Shown in pieces: positions 8,191 to 15,453 of a stretch of 29,789 nucleotides of DNA. Each line of letters opens with the position of its first letter. Position 1 is the stretch's first letter. The stretch covers positions 1 through 29,789 of the forward strand of contig PKXI01000194.1 in the NCBI GenBank assembly GCA_003133425.1, given 5' to 3'. Source of the stretch: Acidobacteriaceae bacterium. GTDB taxonomy: Bacteria; Acidobacteriota; Terriglobia; Terriglobales; Acidobacteriaceae. The notes under the pieces were generated by a model. That model was not told the origin of the DNA. It made no database searches and saw nothing but the letters and a program-made list of their open reading frames with translations. Both the position numbers and the translations under genes were made by a program.

Positions 8191-8577
8191 CCTGGCGCGC
8201 CCCCCGCAAACTAACTACCGCATAAGAATTGTAGAGGCCGGCACACCTGGCCGCGACCGAACACAGAAATGCGGGGACTCTGCAGCATAGATTCCATTGT
8301 TCTGCTTTGCGTTTCTTATGTTCGCCAGTGTCTTGCTGCTGCTTGAGTTTGGGGCTAAGTGGGCGTCTCAATGGAGGCCCGAAGCATTCGCTGAGCGGGC
8401 TGAAATCCGGGGGTTGCGCTGTATGCCGGTAAAATAGGCGCGGTTCCCCCACCGGCCCACAGGTGGTCTATTGTGCGCAGACAATCGTCCGGGCCACTCT
8501 TAGGATCGGGTGTAGCAAAGAAGTTGGACAGTCGCTACAAGGGCGGGTCCGCTTCCTCTTGAGAGTGAGGTTTCACC
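8191..8577. other. Intergenic stretch with repeat-like fragments, no gene seen
   Basis: This 387-bp gap holds no convincing gene. A segment around 8380-8420 ('gagcgggctgaaatccgggg') looks like part of a dispersed 'gggctgaa-cccg' intergenic repeat. The last 80 bases form the leader of the small peptide gene at 8578. Confidence 0.4.
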
Positions 8578-8658
8578 ATGTCCACTATCCTGATTGTTCT
8601 CGTAGTGCTCTTCCTGCTCGGCGGCGGCGGATGGGGCTATTCGCGGTGGCGCGGCTAA
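8578..8658 (+). CDS. 26-residue hydrophobic peptide (DUF3309-like)
   Basis: A tiny gene encodes 'MSTILIVLVVLFLLGGGG' followed by 'WGYSRWRG': one membrane helix, a Gly run and a short basic tail. The composition and 'MSTILIVLVVLFLL' opening resemble small one-helix proteins of the DUF3309 type. A GTGAGG ribosome binding site (8565-8570) sits seven bases before the ATG, which argues that it is translated. The tail differs from longer DUF3309 members, so the family assignment is tentative. A stable hairpin (8701-8733) follows its stop and could end its transcript. Confidence 0.6.
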   Translation: MSTILIVLVVLFLLGGGGWGYSRWRG

Positions 8659-8700
8659 CGCGAGCGGCCCACCCCTGGATCAACACAACTGTGAGGATGT

Positions 8701-8733
8701 CCCATCCTTCGCTTGCTTCCGGTGAAGGATGGG
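8701..8733. repeat. Hairpin repeat, possible terminator
   Basis: A perfect 10-bp stem, CCCATCCTTC (8701-8710) and GAAGGATGGG (8724-8733), encloses a 13-nt loop. It lies between the small peptide gene and the convergent DUF6282 gene. The 'ccatcc...ggatggg' theme is shared loosely with the hairpin at 29751-29785, suggesting a dispersed repeat family rather than a gene-specific terminator. Confidence 0.5.
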
Positions 8734-8777
8734 CTACCACTAACCTCGACTGCCCGCTGCTGATTGCCTGCCAGAAG

Positions 8778-9677
8778 CTATTGCAGACTAAGAAGCTGTG
8801 CCGGATTCACTTTAGACATCCGATCGATCTCGCCCTGGGTGAAGCCCTGCTTCCTCAGGCCGTCAAAGAATAGCTGCAATCCGTCGGGATGAAGCGGGTT
8901 GGCGGGCTGTCCCATGTCGGAGGAAAGTATGCAATGCTCCACGCCGATAGCGCGGATCGCCTTGGCGTAATCGGCAAAGTCGAATTCCTTTGAGCCACCT
9001 GTAACTCCGTTGTAGACAAACTCAAGATATGCGCCCAGCGCTGCCGCCTGCTGCATTTGCGGAATCGACATATGAATCGGCGTCATCATGGGATGGGTGA
9101 CGACGATATGCGTAATTCCCTGCCGCCGCGCCTCGCGAATCAGCAGCAGATCTTCCTCGGGAGAGTTGTGGCCGGTTGCCATCACCAGATTGTATTTGGC
9201 AATCATGGCGATCACTGCCTTCGTCTCCGGCAGAAGTTCGCCGTCGCGCGAGATCGCTACAAACGGTCGGTCCTGCTTGGACGCGATTACTTGCGCGTGA
9301 GTATCGTAAGTCGCCATCCACACCAGCTTGCCCAGATGGCCGGTAGTGAGCGCCATCTTTTCGACAGCAGCCGGGTTCATGCCGCCCACGCTGAGGTTGA
9401 GATCGATGCCTCCAAATGCCTGAATACCCGGAACCACCTTCTGAACCAGGTAGGCAGTTGAAGCCGTGGGCTCGTAGTGATTCTTGAAGACGATGGCACG
9501 CATGCCGCGGCTTTCAGCAAGCCGCGCCAGATCGATAGCGTCCATGCTTCTTGGAACCGAATCGGGCGCCGTGTGCGCATGGATATCAATAACGCCGTCA
9601 AGGGGCTTGGTCTGAGCCTGAGCATTCCATGAGAGAAGTGCAGTGCACAGCAGGAGGGCAATTCGAATTCGATTCAT
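8778..9677 (-). CDS. Exported DUF6282 amidohydrolase-like protein
   Basis: The 299-residue product starts with a signal peptide (about residues 1-21, ending 'WNAQAQ'). A metal-dependent hydrolase-type TIM barrel follows: 'IDIHAHTAPD' supplies H33 and H35, and further candidate ligands are H in 'FKNHYE', 'MATGHNSPEED' and 'VVTHPMM' and D in 'ILSSDMGQ'. This pattern fits the DUF6282 family. The substrate is unknown. The ATG at 9675-9677 is chosen because it gives a good signal peptide and is preceded by AAGGAAC. The frame runs a further 101 codons upstream, but that part crosses a terminator and overlaps the 3' end of the HtrA gene. The terminator at 9771-9805 isolates it from HtrA. Confidence 0.75.
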   Translation of the reverse strand: MNRIRIALLLCTALLSWNAQAQTKPLDGVIDIHAHTAPDSVPRSMDAIDLARLAESRGMRAIVFKNHYEPTASTAYLVQKVVPGIQAFGGIDLNLSVGGMNPAAVEKMALTTGHLGKLVWMATYDTHAQVIASKQDRPFVAISRDGELLPETKAVIAMIAKYNLVMATGHNSPEEDLLLIREARRQGITHIVVTHPMMTPIHMSIPQMQQAAALGAYLEFVYNGVTGGSKEFDFADYAKAIRAIGVEHCILSSDMGQPANPLHPDGLQLFFDGLRKQGFTQGEIDRMSKVNPAQLLSLQ

Positions 9678-9770
9678 CTGTTCCTTTTCAGCAGTGGATG
9701 GATTTCCGATTGGTTGAGATGGGAATTCAACCGCAGAAAGAATCGTATTAGGTGAGGCGACCGAAGGCAA

Positions 9771-9805
9771 TAAGAAACCCCAGGGCTCAACTATGAGACC
9801 TGGGG
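9771..9805 (-). terminator. Rho-independent terminator of the BlaI-M56-HtrA operon
   Basis: The inverted repeat CCCCAGG (9778-9784) / CCTGGGG (9799-9805) extends inward by a mismatch and then CTCA/TGAG around an ACTA loop. Read on the minus strand, the stem is followed directly by TTTCTTA, a U-rich tract. It lies about 85 bp beyond the HtrA stop codon. Confidence 0.75.
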
Positions 9806-9834
9806 TGCCCGTTCTCATGACAGAACACTCAATT

Positions 9835-9873
9835 GAGGGCGGCCGCTCTGTCCCCTGACGGGTAGCCGCCCTC
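9835..9873. repeat. Hairpin just after HtrA
   Basis: A 9-bp perfect stem GAGGGCGGC (9835-9843) / GCCGCCCTC (9865-9873) sits immediately 3' of the HtrA stop. It lacks a U tract, so it is more likely an mRNA 3'-stabilising or auxiliary terminator stem ahead of the better terminator at 9771-9805. Confidence 0.5.
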
Positions 9874-9888
9874 TTTGGCCGGCACAAA

Positions 9889-11478
9889 TTACATGCCGTT
9901 CTCGCTGTTCTGGGCAGGATGCACAACGCGGTAGGACGCACCGCCCTTTGACCAAACGAGAAGCAGAATGTCCTTGCCATCAGGTACAGAGTGAACCTGG
10001 CTCACAAACGAATCGGGGCTCTGAACCGGATGACGGTTGACTTCGAGAATGACATCGCCGGGAGCGAGACCCGCATCATCAGCGGGACTGGCCGGACGAA
10101 CGCTCTGAATAGCCGCGCCGTTCACCTGCTCAGGAATGTTTAGTTGATGACGCATGTCAGGCGTCAGTTCGCCGACTGCGAGGCCAAGTTTTCCGCGCTC
10201 CTTCGGTCCTGAGTCGGAGTTGTCCGCAACTTTGGTGTCGCCGTGAAATTCGCCGACCTTGACCTTGATCGTCTCCTGCTTGCCGTCGCGGAGAATTCCG
10301 AGCGCGATGGTGTTGCCGGGTGCAATCTCGCTCACTGCAACCTGGAGCGCGCCCCCATTGACGATCCTGCGTCCGTCGATCTCACGCAGCACGTCGCCGC
10401 CCTTGAGTCCCGCGCTGCCGGCAGGCGAGTCAGGCGTGACCTGGCTGACGATGGCTCCGGTGGCATCCGGCAGGTTGAAGAAGCTGGCGTTGTCGGGCGT
10501 GACATCGTTCATGCTGATGCCCAGGTAGCCGTGATGCACTGTGCCGTCTTTGATAAGCGAATCAACGGAGGACTTGACGATCTGCGAGGGAATGGCGAAT
10601 CCCGCTCCCGCGAAGGAACCGCTGCCGGAGATGATGAAGGTGTTGATGCCCACCAGTTCGCCGTGCGCGTCGACCAGCGGTCCGCCGGAGTTGCCGGGGT
10701 TGATGGCGGCGTCAGTCTGGATGAAGGCGCCTGGCTTGCGCGCGTCGTCAGAGTAGGGATTGGGGCGATCTACGGCGCTCACGATTCCGCGCGTGACGGA
10801 GAACTGGAAGTAGCCGAAGGGACTGCCAAATGCAAGCACGGTCTGTCCGGGGTGCAGCCGCGTTGAGTCACCCCAGGCAATGCTGGTGAGGTTCTTAGCG
10901 TCAATGCGGATGACGGCCAGGTCGTTGAGCTTGTCCACTCCGACGAGCTTTGCAGGAAACACGCGGCGGTCATTCAGCGTGACGCGAATCTGCGTTGCAT
11001 CGTCCACAACGTGAGCGTTGGTGACGATGTATCCGTCGGGAGAGACGATGATGCCGCTGCCGATGCCGCGCTCAATTTGTCCAGGCCCGTTCATGCCATG
11101 ACCCTGGCCCTGGCCCTGGCCCGGCCCGTGTGGACCAAAGAAGAACTGGAACCCCGGCGGAAGCGCGCCCTCAGGAATCCCGGAACCTTGCCCATCTTCG
11201 TCCGTTTCACCGGCTGGCGCGTGTGAAGTTACTGATACGTTGACGACCGCTGGAGTGACGCGGGCTGCGACCGCTTCGACTGCGTTATCGAGCGCCACCA
11301 GCGAAGAGACGCTGTTGTCGTCCATGGGAGCCGCGGCCACGATTCCGGCCCCGCTAGCTGCGTGAGCTACGCTGTGATCGAACACGAATACGACGCCGAG
11401 CATTAGCGTCGCAACTGCGCCGAGGGGAACTGCGAATCTCTTTACCCTGGCTACTAATGAATTAGTTGTGGCTGACAT
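9889..11478 (-). CDS. HtrA/Deg-family periplasmic serine protease
   Basis: This 529-residue trypsin-like protease degrades or refolds damaged envelope proteins. It starts with an N-terminal membrane anchor or signal (about residues 17-40). The catalytic triad is complete: H156 in 'TNAHVV', D187 in 'LNDLAVI', S264 in 'GNSGGPL'. Two PDZ domains follow, at roughly 300-400 and 430-520. An unusual Gly/Gln/His-rich stretch (about residues 115-133) lies in the loop ahead of the protease core. The ATG at 11476-11478 has GAGAGGT about five bases upstream. It begins only 31 bp after the stop of the M56 gene on the same strand, so it is very likely co-transcribed with the BlaI-type repressor and M56 protease. 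Confidence 0.93.
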   Translation of the reverse strand: MSATTNSLVARVKRFAVPLGAVATLMLGVVFVFDHSVAHAASGAGIVAAAPMDDNSVSSLVALDNAVEAVAARVTPAVVNVSVTSHAPAGETDEDGQGSGIPEGALPPGFQFFFGPHGPGQGQGQGHGMNGPGQIERGIGSGIIVSPDGYIVTNAHVVDDATQIRVTLNDRRVFPAKLVGVDKLNDLAVIRIDAKNLTSIAWGDSTRLHPGQTVLAFGSPFGYFQFSVTRGIVSAVDRPNPYSDDARKPGAFIQTDAAINPGNSGGPLVDAHGELVGINTFIISGSGSFAGAGFAIPSQIVKSSVDSLIKDGTVHHGYLGISMNDVTPDNASFFNLPDATGAIVSQVTPDSPAGSAGLKGGDVLREIDGRRIVNGGALQVAVSEIAPGNTIALGILRDGKQETIKVKVGEFHGDTKVADNSDSGPKERGKLGLAVGELTPDMRHQLNIPEQVNGAAIQSVRPASPADDAGLAPGDVILEVNRHPVQSPDSFVSQVHSVPDGKDILLLVWSKGGASYRVVHPAQNSENGM

Positions 11479-11509
11479 GGTTACCTCTCAATGGGGTTGA
11501 AGTTTCTGG

Positions 11510-13153
11510 TTACAGTTGGATCACGAACCAAGCGCCGCGAAGGGGCGCAGAGGCAGGATGCGTGGATAAGGAACTCGCGGGAAAGAACCTGAGGATCAAC
11601 CGGGTGACAGTGGTTTGGTTTGCTGCCTGACCGGCTGGCTGTGCGTTTGCATTGCTTGTGGCATCTGGGTTTGCGCTTGTGTCATAGTCCGCGGTCAGTC
11701 CGCTATTCTGACTCGATGTTTGCACTTGTTCCCAAGTGGTGAGAACAATCCACTGCTGCTCCCGGGCCGGAGCCGTTCGTGAGCCGGGCAACTCCGCCTT
11801 GAGCAAAACGGGGCGGGGTGCGTGGGAGTTGGGTTCGGTGAAAGAAACCTTCGAGTCAGTTTGACTGCCCGGCTTGGAAACATAGCGCTTTACGGAAGCT
11901 TGCCGATCAGCCAACTTCGCATCGCTACCCGCAGGCAGAATAGCTTCGACATTCGTCGCATGGAATGCAGAAGCAGAATGTCCCGAGACTGCGCTCCGAA
12001 GCGGTACATAAGCAGCGTTGATGAGCCGCGCGGATGCAACCTGCGAATGGACTGGCTGGGTTCGATTTGCGGTGCCTACGTTGCGCTCCTGATTTCGCGC
12101 GGGAACAAAAGCAACCAGTTGCGGGCATCGCGCAAGTTCAATGGAACCGAAAAGCAGGCCGCAGCCGAGCGCTCCCAGCAAGGCGCGAGTGCCGAGCGGA
12201 CCCAGCGTGTGCTTGCGACGGAGAATGCTGTGGACGCGATGAACCAGTTCGGGGCGGCGCTGCCATGCTCCCAACGAAAGAGCCTCGGTGCGACGTTCAA
12301 GTCCACGCTCGGCAAGACTGGCCAGGCACGCGGCATAAGCACGCGGCGCATGCGTAATTCTGATGACGCCGTCGTCGCAGGCCATCTCGCGCTCGCGGCA
12401 GAGCCGGTGCTCAATCCACATCAGCGCAGGATTCAGCGGGAACAGAACCAGGCAGAGCTTCTGGGCAAGATTGGTCCAATCGTCGTGGCGGCGCAGATGT
12501 TCGGCTTCATGCAGCACTATCTGTTCGAGCTCGCCGGGTGTGAGCCGGGCCAGTAGCCAATCGGGAATAAGGATGCGCGGCTTGAAGAAACCAATCACGG
12601 CGGGGCGCTGCAGCGTTGTTGTGGTGCAGACCTGCACCGGCCCGCGATGCCAGGCAGCAGGGGTGCCAGCCAGCATCGAACTGAGGCGACTATCGATGTT
12701 GACGGGAATCGCATCCTTCCACAACTTGCGCAGGCGGAAGGAATGAATGGCAAGATCCCCGGTGCGAACAATTGCAGCGGCCACCCAGAGTGCGGCAATC
12801 AGGAGGCTCCAGCGAGAATCGATGCTGAACCACGGCCTGGACGCTGCTTCCGGTGTTGCAAAAGGCGCTCCGGCAACCACCGAGGCCGAAATGGTTGGGA
12901 TGAGCGAAAAGAGAGGAAGACTTACAAGAGTAACGAAAGCCGCAGCCCAGGCAGCGAAGCGATTTGCCGCAGAAGTCCGAGGAGCGAGACGAAGGAAGAT
13001 TGCCAGGCCGCATGCGACTAAAGCGCCTTGCCAGATTGCGGCGACCGCAACTGCCGCGGCCTGCTGCGAAGATACGCGAAAGGCGGCAGAGAGCGAATCT
13101 ACAGCAGCAGGCATTGCGCCCTGAAACGCGTGGATGAGTGTGGTCAGCGGCAT
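11510..13153 (-). CDS. M56-family (BlaR1/MecR1-type) membrane metalloprotease
   Basis: The 547-residue membrane protease is expected to sense an envelope signal and inactivate the adjacent BlaI-type repressor by proteolysis. Membrane helices are seen at about residues 33-55, 65-90, 115-131 and 325-342. The cytosolic zinc site HEAEH lies at 215-219, with 'EREMACDD' (about 254-261) as the third-ligand region. Unlike BlaR1, there is no C-terminal penicillin-binding sensor domain. Instead the tail after about residue 345 is low-complexity, rich in Ser, Ala, Asn and Gln, and presumably periplasmic. Its start is only three bases after the stop of the repressor gene, so the two are translationally linked. 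What it senses is unknown. Confidence 0.85.
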   Translation of the reverse strand: MPLTTLIHAFQGAMPAAVDSLSAAFRVSSQQAAAVAVAAIWQGALVACGLAIFLRLAPRTSAANRFAAWAAAFVTLVSLPLFSLIPTISASVVAGAPFATPEAASRPWFSIDSRWSLLIAALWVAAAIVRTGDLAIHSFRLRKLWKDAIPVNIDSRLSSMLAGTPAAWHRGPVQVCTTTTLQRPAVIGFFKPRILIPDWLLARLTPGELEQIVLHEAEHLRRHDDWTNLAQKLCLVLFPLNPALMWIEHRLCREREMACDDGVIRITHAPRAYAACLASLAERGLERRTEALSLGAWQRRPELVHRVHSILRRKHTLGPLGTRALLGALGCGLLFGSIELARCPQLVAFVPARNQERNVGTANRTQPVHSQVASARLINAAYVPLRSAVSGHSASAFHATNVEAILPAGSDAKLADRQASVKRYVSKPGSQTDSKVSFTEPNSHAPRPVLLKAELPGSRTAPAREQQWIVLTTWEQVQTSSQNSGLTADYDTSANPDATSNANAQPAGQAANQTTVTRLILRFFPASSLSTHPASAPLRGAWFVIQL

Positions 13154-13156
13154 CGG

Positions 13157-13555
13157 CTACACCTCTTCCTCAGCGTCAGGAGTTGCGGCCTCAATGGCAT
13201 CTTTCAATCTCTGCAACTCCTCGGCAGAAATCTCATCGTCGCCCAGCAGCGACAGCAGGAGCCGCTCGCGCGAATTGCCGAAGAAGCGACCCATAAGGTG
13301 GCGCACCTCGGAGCGGCTGGCCTCCTGCTCGGCAACACAGGGGCTATAGACAAATGCGCGGCCCTCCTGGCGGTGCTCGACGTAGCCCTTCTGCTCAAGG
13401 ATGCGAACAGTAGTGAGCACTGAGTTGTAAGCCAGCGATTCGCCGTCCGGCATCGCAGCCACCAGGTCGTTGACCGCCGACTCCCCGCGGCGCCACAGGA
13501 TCTTCATTAGCCTCAGTTCGGCCTCGGTCAACGTATTGGATTTCTTTGGCGGCAT
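13157..13555 (-). CDS. BlaI/MecI/CopY-family winged-helix repressor
   Basis: The 132-residue repressor has the usual N-terminal winged helix ('LTEAELRLMKILWRRGESAVNDLV', then 'AYNSVLTTVRILEQKGYVEH') and a C-terminal dimerisation region with the proteolysis-susceptible loop. The length is typical. It should repress its own operon until cleaved through the adjacent M56 protease. The ATG at 13553-13555 is preferred over an in-frame TTG at 13582 because AGGAT precedes it at suitable spacing and 'MPPKKSNTLTEAE' matches family N-termini. It is the first gene of the repressor-M56-HtrA operon. The promoter region carries an imperfect dyad that could be its operator. Confidence 0.9.
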   Translation of the reverse strand: MPPKKSNTLTEAELRLMKILWRRGESAVNDLVAAMPDGESLAYNSVLTTVRILEQKGYVEHRQEGRAFVYSPCVAEQEASRSEVRHLMGRFFGNSRERLLLSLLGDDEISAEELQRLKDAIEAATPDAEEEV

Positions 13556-13582
13556 GTCTATCCTATTGATTCCAATTGACAA

Positions 13583-13597
13583 ACTCTAAGTCAGAGT
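13583..13597. promoter_or_regulatory. Candidate operator dyad upstream of the BlaI-type gene
   Basis: ACTCT-aagtc-AGAGT is a 5-bp dyad with a 5-bp centre, 28 bases upstream of the repressor start. Autoregulation of BlaI-type genes from such dyads is well known, but this does not match the TACA/TGTA consensus of Gram-positive BlaI, so it is a guess. Confidence 0.3.
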
Positions 13598-13837
13598 CTC
13601 CCCACACAACGTATAGACGATCAACTAAAGGATTAGTTTCTATTTCAGCACAAAAAAACTCGAAATGGACGGAGAAGGCTCGAGTGCCTTGTACCAGCAC
13701 CTGTTTCCGGACCGATTTCAAGTGGCTGAAGGGAGTCGATCAACGACAGCCGAGTTGCCAGCCCGGGATGCCCGCACGACCGCAACGGATCGTGGATAAG
13801 CCGCGTTCCCCCTTTCGCACTGAGCAACGAAGTACGC
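13598..13837. other. Divergent intergenic region, no gene seen
   Basis: With its flanks, the gap between the divergent BlaI-type gene (start 13555) and SDR gene (start 13867) is 311 bp. It should carry both promoters. AT-rich runs lie at 13620-13665. No small gene with a ribosome binding site is evident. Confidence 0.4.
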
Positions 13838-13846
13838 TGGTATGAT
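13838..13846 (+). promoter_or_regulatory. Extended -10 promoter of the SDR-RraA-IlvD operon
   Basis: TGG-TATGAT is an extended -10 motif (TGn plus five of six -10 matches). The -35 region (CACTGA) is weak, as extended -10 promoters allow. Transcription would begin near 13853, just ahead of the AAAGGAAA ribosome binding site and the ATG at 13867. Confidence 0.5.
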
Positions 13847-13866
13847 TGCCTGAAAGGAAACGACGA

Positions 13867-14652
13867 ATGGAATTTGGGCTTAAAGACAAAACAGCCTTGG
13901 TGCTGGGCGGTGGCGGCGGTCTGGGCAGGGCGATTTCAATCGCGCTTGCGGGTGAAGGCGCAAACGTAGCTGTAGCTGATATAGATCCCAAGGCGATCGC
14001 CGAGACCCAGGCTGCGCTGGCAAGCATCGGAGGCAACAGTATCGGCCTCGTATGGGATCTTGCCGATCTATCCCTGATCGATGCGCACGTAAAAAGAATC
14101 GAAGGTGAACTCGGATCGGTGGGTGTGCTTGTGAATATTACCGGCGGTCCGCCACCAACACCTGCCAGCGGACAGGACCCCGCATTGTGGACAAAGCATT
14201 TTCAGTCGATGGTGCTTTCGGTCATTGCAATCACCGATCGGGTGCTGCCGAAGATGCGGGAGAAGAAGTGGGGCCGCATAATCACAAGCACCTCGTCTGG
14301 TGTTGTGTCGCCGATTCCGAATCTTGCCATTTCGAACGCGCTGCGGCTTTCGCTGGTGGGCTGGTCCAAGACCCTGGCGCGCGAAGTGGGCAAGGACGGC
14401 ATTACCGCCAACATTATTTTGCCGGGCCGCATTGCGACCGATCGAATCAAGTTCCTCGACGAAGCGAAAGCCAAGCGCGAAGGACGCAGCGTGGAAGAGG
14501 TAGCAGCCGAGAGCGCGAGCAGCATTCCCCTGGGCCGCTACGGTAAACCGGAAGAGTATGCTGCCGCGGTTGCGTTTCTGGCCAGCGAAGGCGCCGCGTA
14601 CATCACTGGCTCAACTATCCGCGTCGATGGCGGCTTGATCGCCAGTGTCTAA
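13867..14652 (+). CDS. SDR-family oxidoreductase with altered active site
   Basis: This 261-residue Rossmann-fold protein of the short-chain dehydrogenase/reductase family has the cofactor loop 'LVLGGGGGLGRAI' at 11-23, aligned with TGxxxGxG. The catalytic Ser is kept in 'TSTSSG' (S143), but the YxxxK pair is replaced by S156-N-A-L-R160 ('ISNALR'), with spacing preserved. A 'SNALR' motif recurs in an FabG-like SDR branch, so this is a lineage feature, not an accident. The C-terminus 'ITGSTIRVDGG' is typical. ATG 13867 is chosen over an upstream in-frame TTG for its AAAGGAAA ribosome binding site. It is the first gene of an operon with the RraA-like and dehydratase genes, suggesting a role in sugar or sugar-acid conversion. 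Confidence 0.85.
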   Translation: MEFGLKDKTALVLGGGGGLGRAISIALAGEGANVAVADIDPKAIAETQAALASIGGNSIGLVWDLADLSLIDAHVKRIEGELGSVGVLVNITGGPPPTPASGQDPALWTKHFQSMVLSVIAITDRVLPKMREKKWGRIITSTSSGVVSPIPNLAISNALRLSLVGWSKTLAREVGKDGITANIILPGRIATDRIKFLDEAKAKREGRSVEEVAAESASSIPLGRYGKPEEYAAAVAFLASEGAAYITGSTIRVDGGLIASV

Positions 14653-14687
14653 AGGCAGCATCACACTTCACAAAGAGGCGCATGAAC

Positions 14688-15407
14688 ATGGCATTGGACG
14701 AAGAGACAATTGAAACGCTCTCAGGCATTTCAACGGCGACAATCACGACGGTGTTGTTGAAGAAGGGACTGCGCAATGTGTGGCTGCGCGGCACAAGGCC
14801 GCTGCAACCCGGTCAGAAGCGCATTGCCGGGCCAGCTTTTACGTTGCGGTTTGTGCCGGCGCGCGAAGATCTTGCAACGCCGGAATCCTGGGCTTCTCCT
14901 ATTTCGACGCGCGCCGCAATAGAGGCCATGCCTAAAGGCTGCATCGCTGTTGTCGATGCCATGGGCATTACCGATGCCGGAATTTTTGGCGATATTCTCT
15001 GCGAGCGCATGAGGGTGCGCGGAGTTGCCGGCCTGGTCACGGATGGTGTTGTGCGCGACGTAGCCGGCGTCATCGGCACGGGCTTGCCGGTATGGTGCAA
15101 TGGCGCTGCAGCTCCGCCATCGGTGGCCGGATTGACCTTTGTGGCCTGGCAAGAGCCGATTGCCTGCGGCGGTGTAGCCGTATTCGCAGGCGACGCGATC
15201 GTGGTGGATGATGATGGCGCCGTCGTGATTCCACAGGCGCTGATTGATGGTGTTGTGGAAGCTGCGGTTGAGCAGGAAAAGTTGGAAGCATGGATTGTGG
15301 ACGAGGTGCGTGCCGGAGTTCCGTTGCCCGGCCTGTATCCAGCAAACGCGGAAACCAAAGCTCGTTATGAAGCTTTCCGCAGCGAACAAATTAAAGACGC
15401 AAAGTAA
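14688..15407 (+). CDS. RraA-like protein (HMG/CHA aldolase-type fold)
   Basis: The 239-residue protein belongs to the RraA/4-hydroxy-4-methyl-2-oxoglutarate aldolase superfamily. Conserved segments are 'AGPAFTLRF', 'GDILCERMRVRGVAGLVTDG' and 'VVRD'; the Asp-Gly...Arg-Asp set forms the metal and substrate site in the aldolases. In this catabolic setting, between an SDR and a sugar-acid dehydratase, an aldolase or decarboxylase acting on a keto-acid is more likely than RNase E inhibition. ATG 14688 fits the AAAGAGG ribosome binding site (nine bases) better than ATG 14682 (three bases); both encode nearly the same protein. The gene follows the SDR stop by 35 bp. Confidence 0.85.
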   Translation: MALDEETIETLSGISTATITTVLLKKGLRNVWLRGTRPLQPGQKRIAGPAFTLRFVPAREDLATPESWASPISTRAAIEAMPKGCIAVVDAMGITDAGIFGDILCERMRVRGVAGLVTDGVVRDVAGVIGTGLPVWCNGAAAPPSVAGLTFVAWQEPIACGGVAVFAGDAIVVDDDGAVVIPQALIDGVVEAAVEQEKLEAWIVDEVRAGVPLPGLYPANAETKARYEAFRSEQIKDAK

Positions 15408-15453
15408 ACGTAGAAGTGGCGCCGCAAAGTAAGCCGGCGAGAGGGCACGCAAT

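Noticed and set aside
8105..8452. 115-codon minus-strand open frame upstream of and overlapping the DUF7009 gene
   Set aside because: Composition is Arg/Cys-rich and repeat-like, it has no ribosome binding site or known motif, and it overlaps the start of a recognisable gene.
9678..9980. In-frame upstream extension of the DUF6282 gene (101 codons)
   Set aside because: It overlaps the 3' end of HtrA, crosses the HtrA terminator, and would bury the signal peptide that starts at 9677.
12363..13124. Several long plus-strand frames opposite the M56 protease and BlaI genes
   Set aside because: They are antisense shadows of GC-rich genes with low-complexity, Arg/Ser/Ala-rich translations and no initiation signals.
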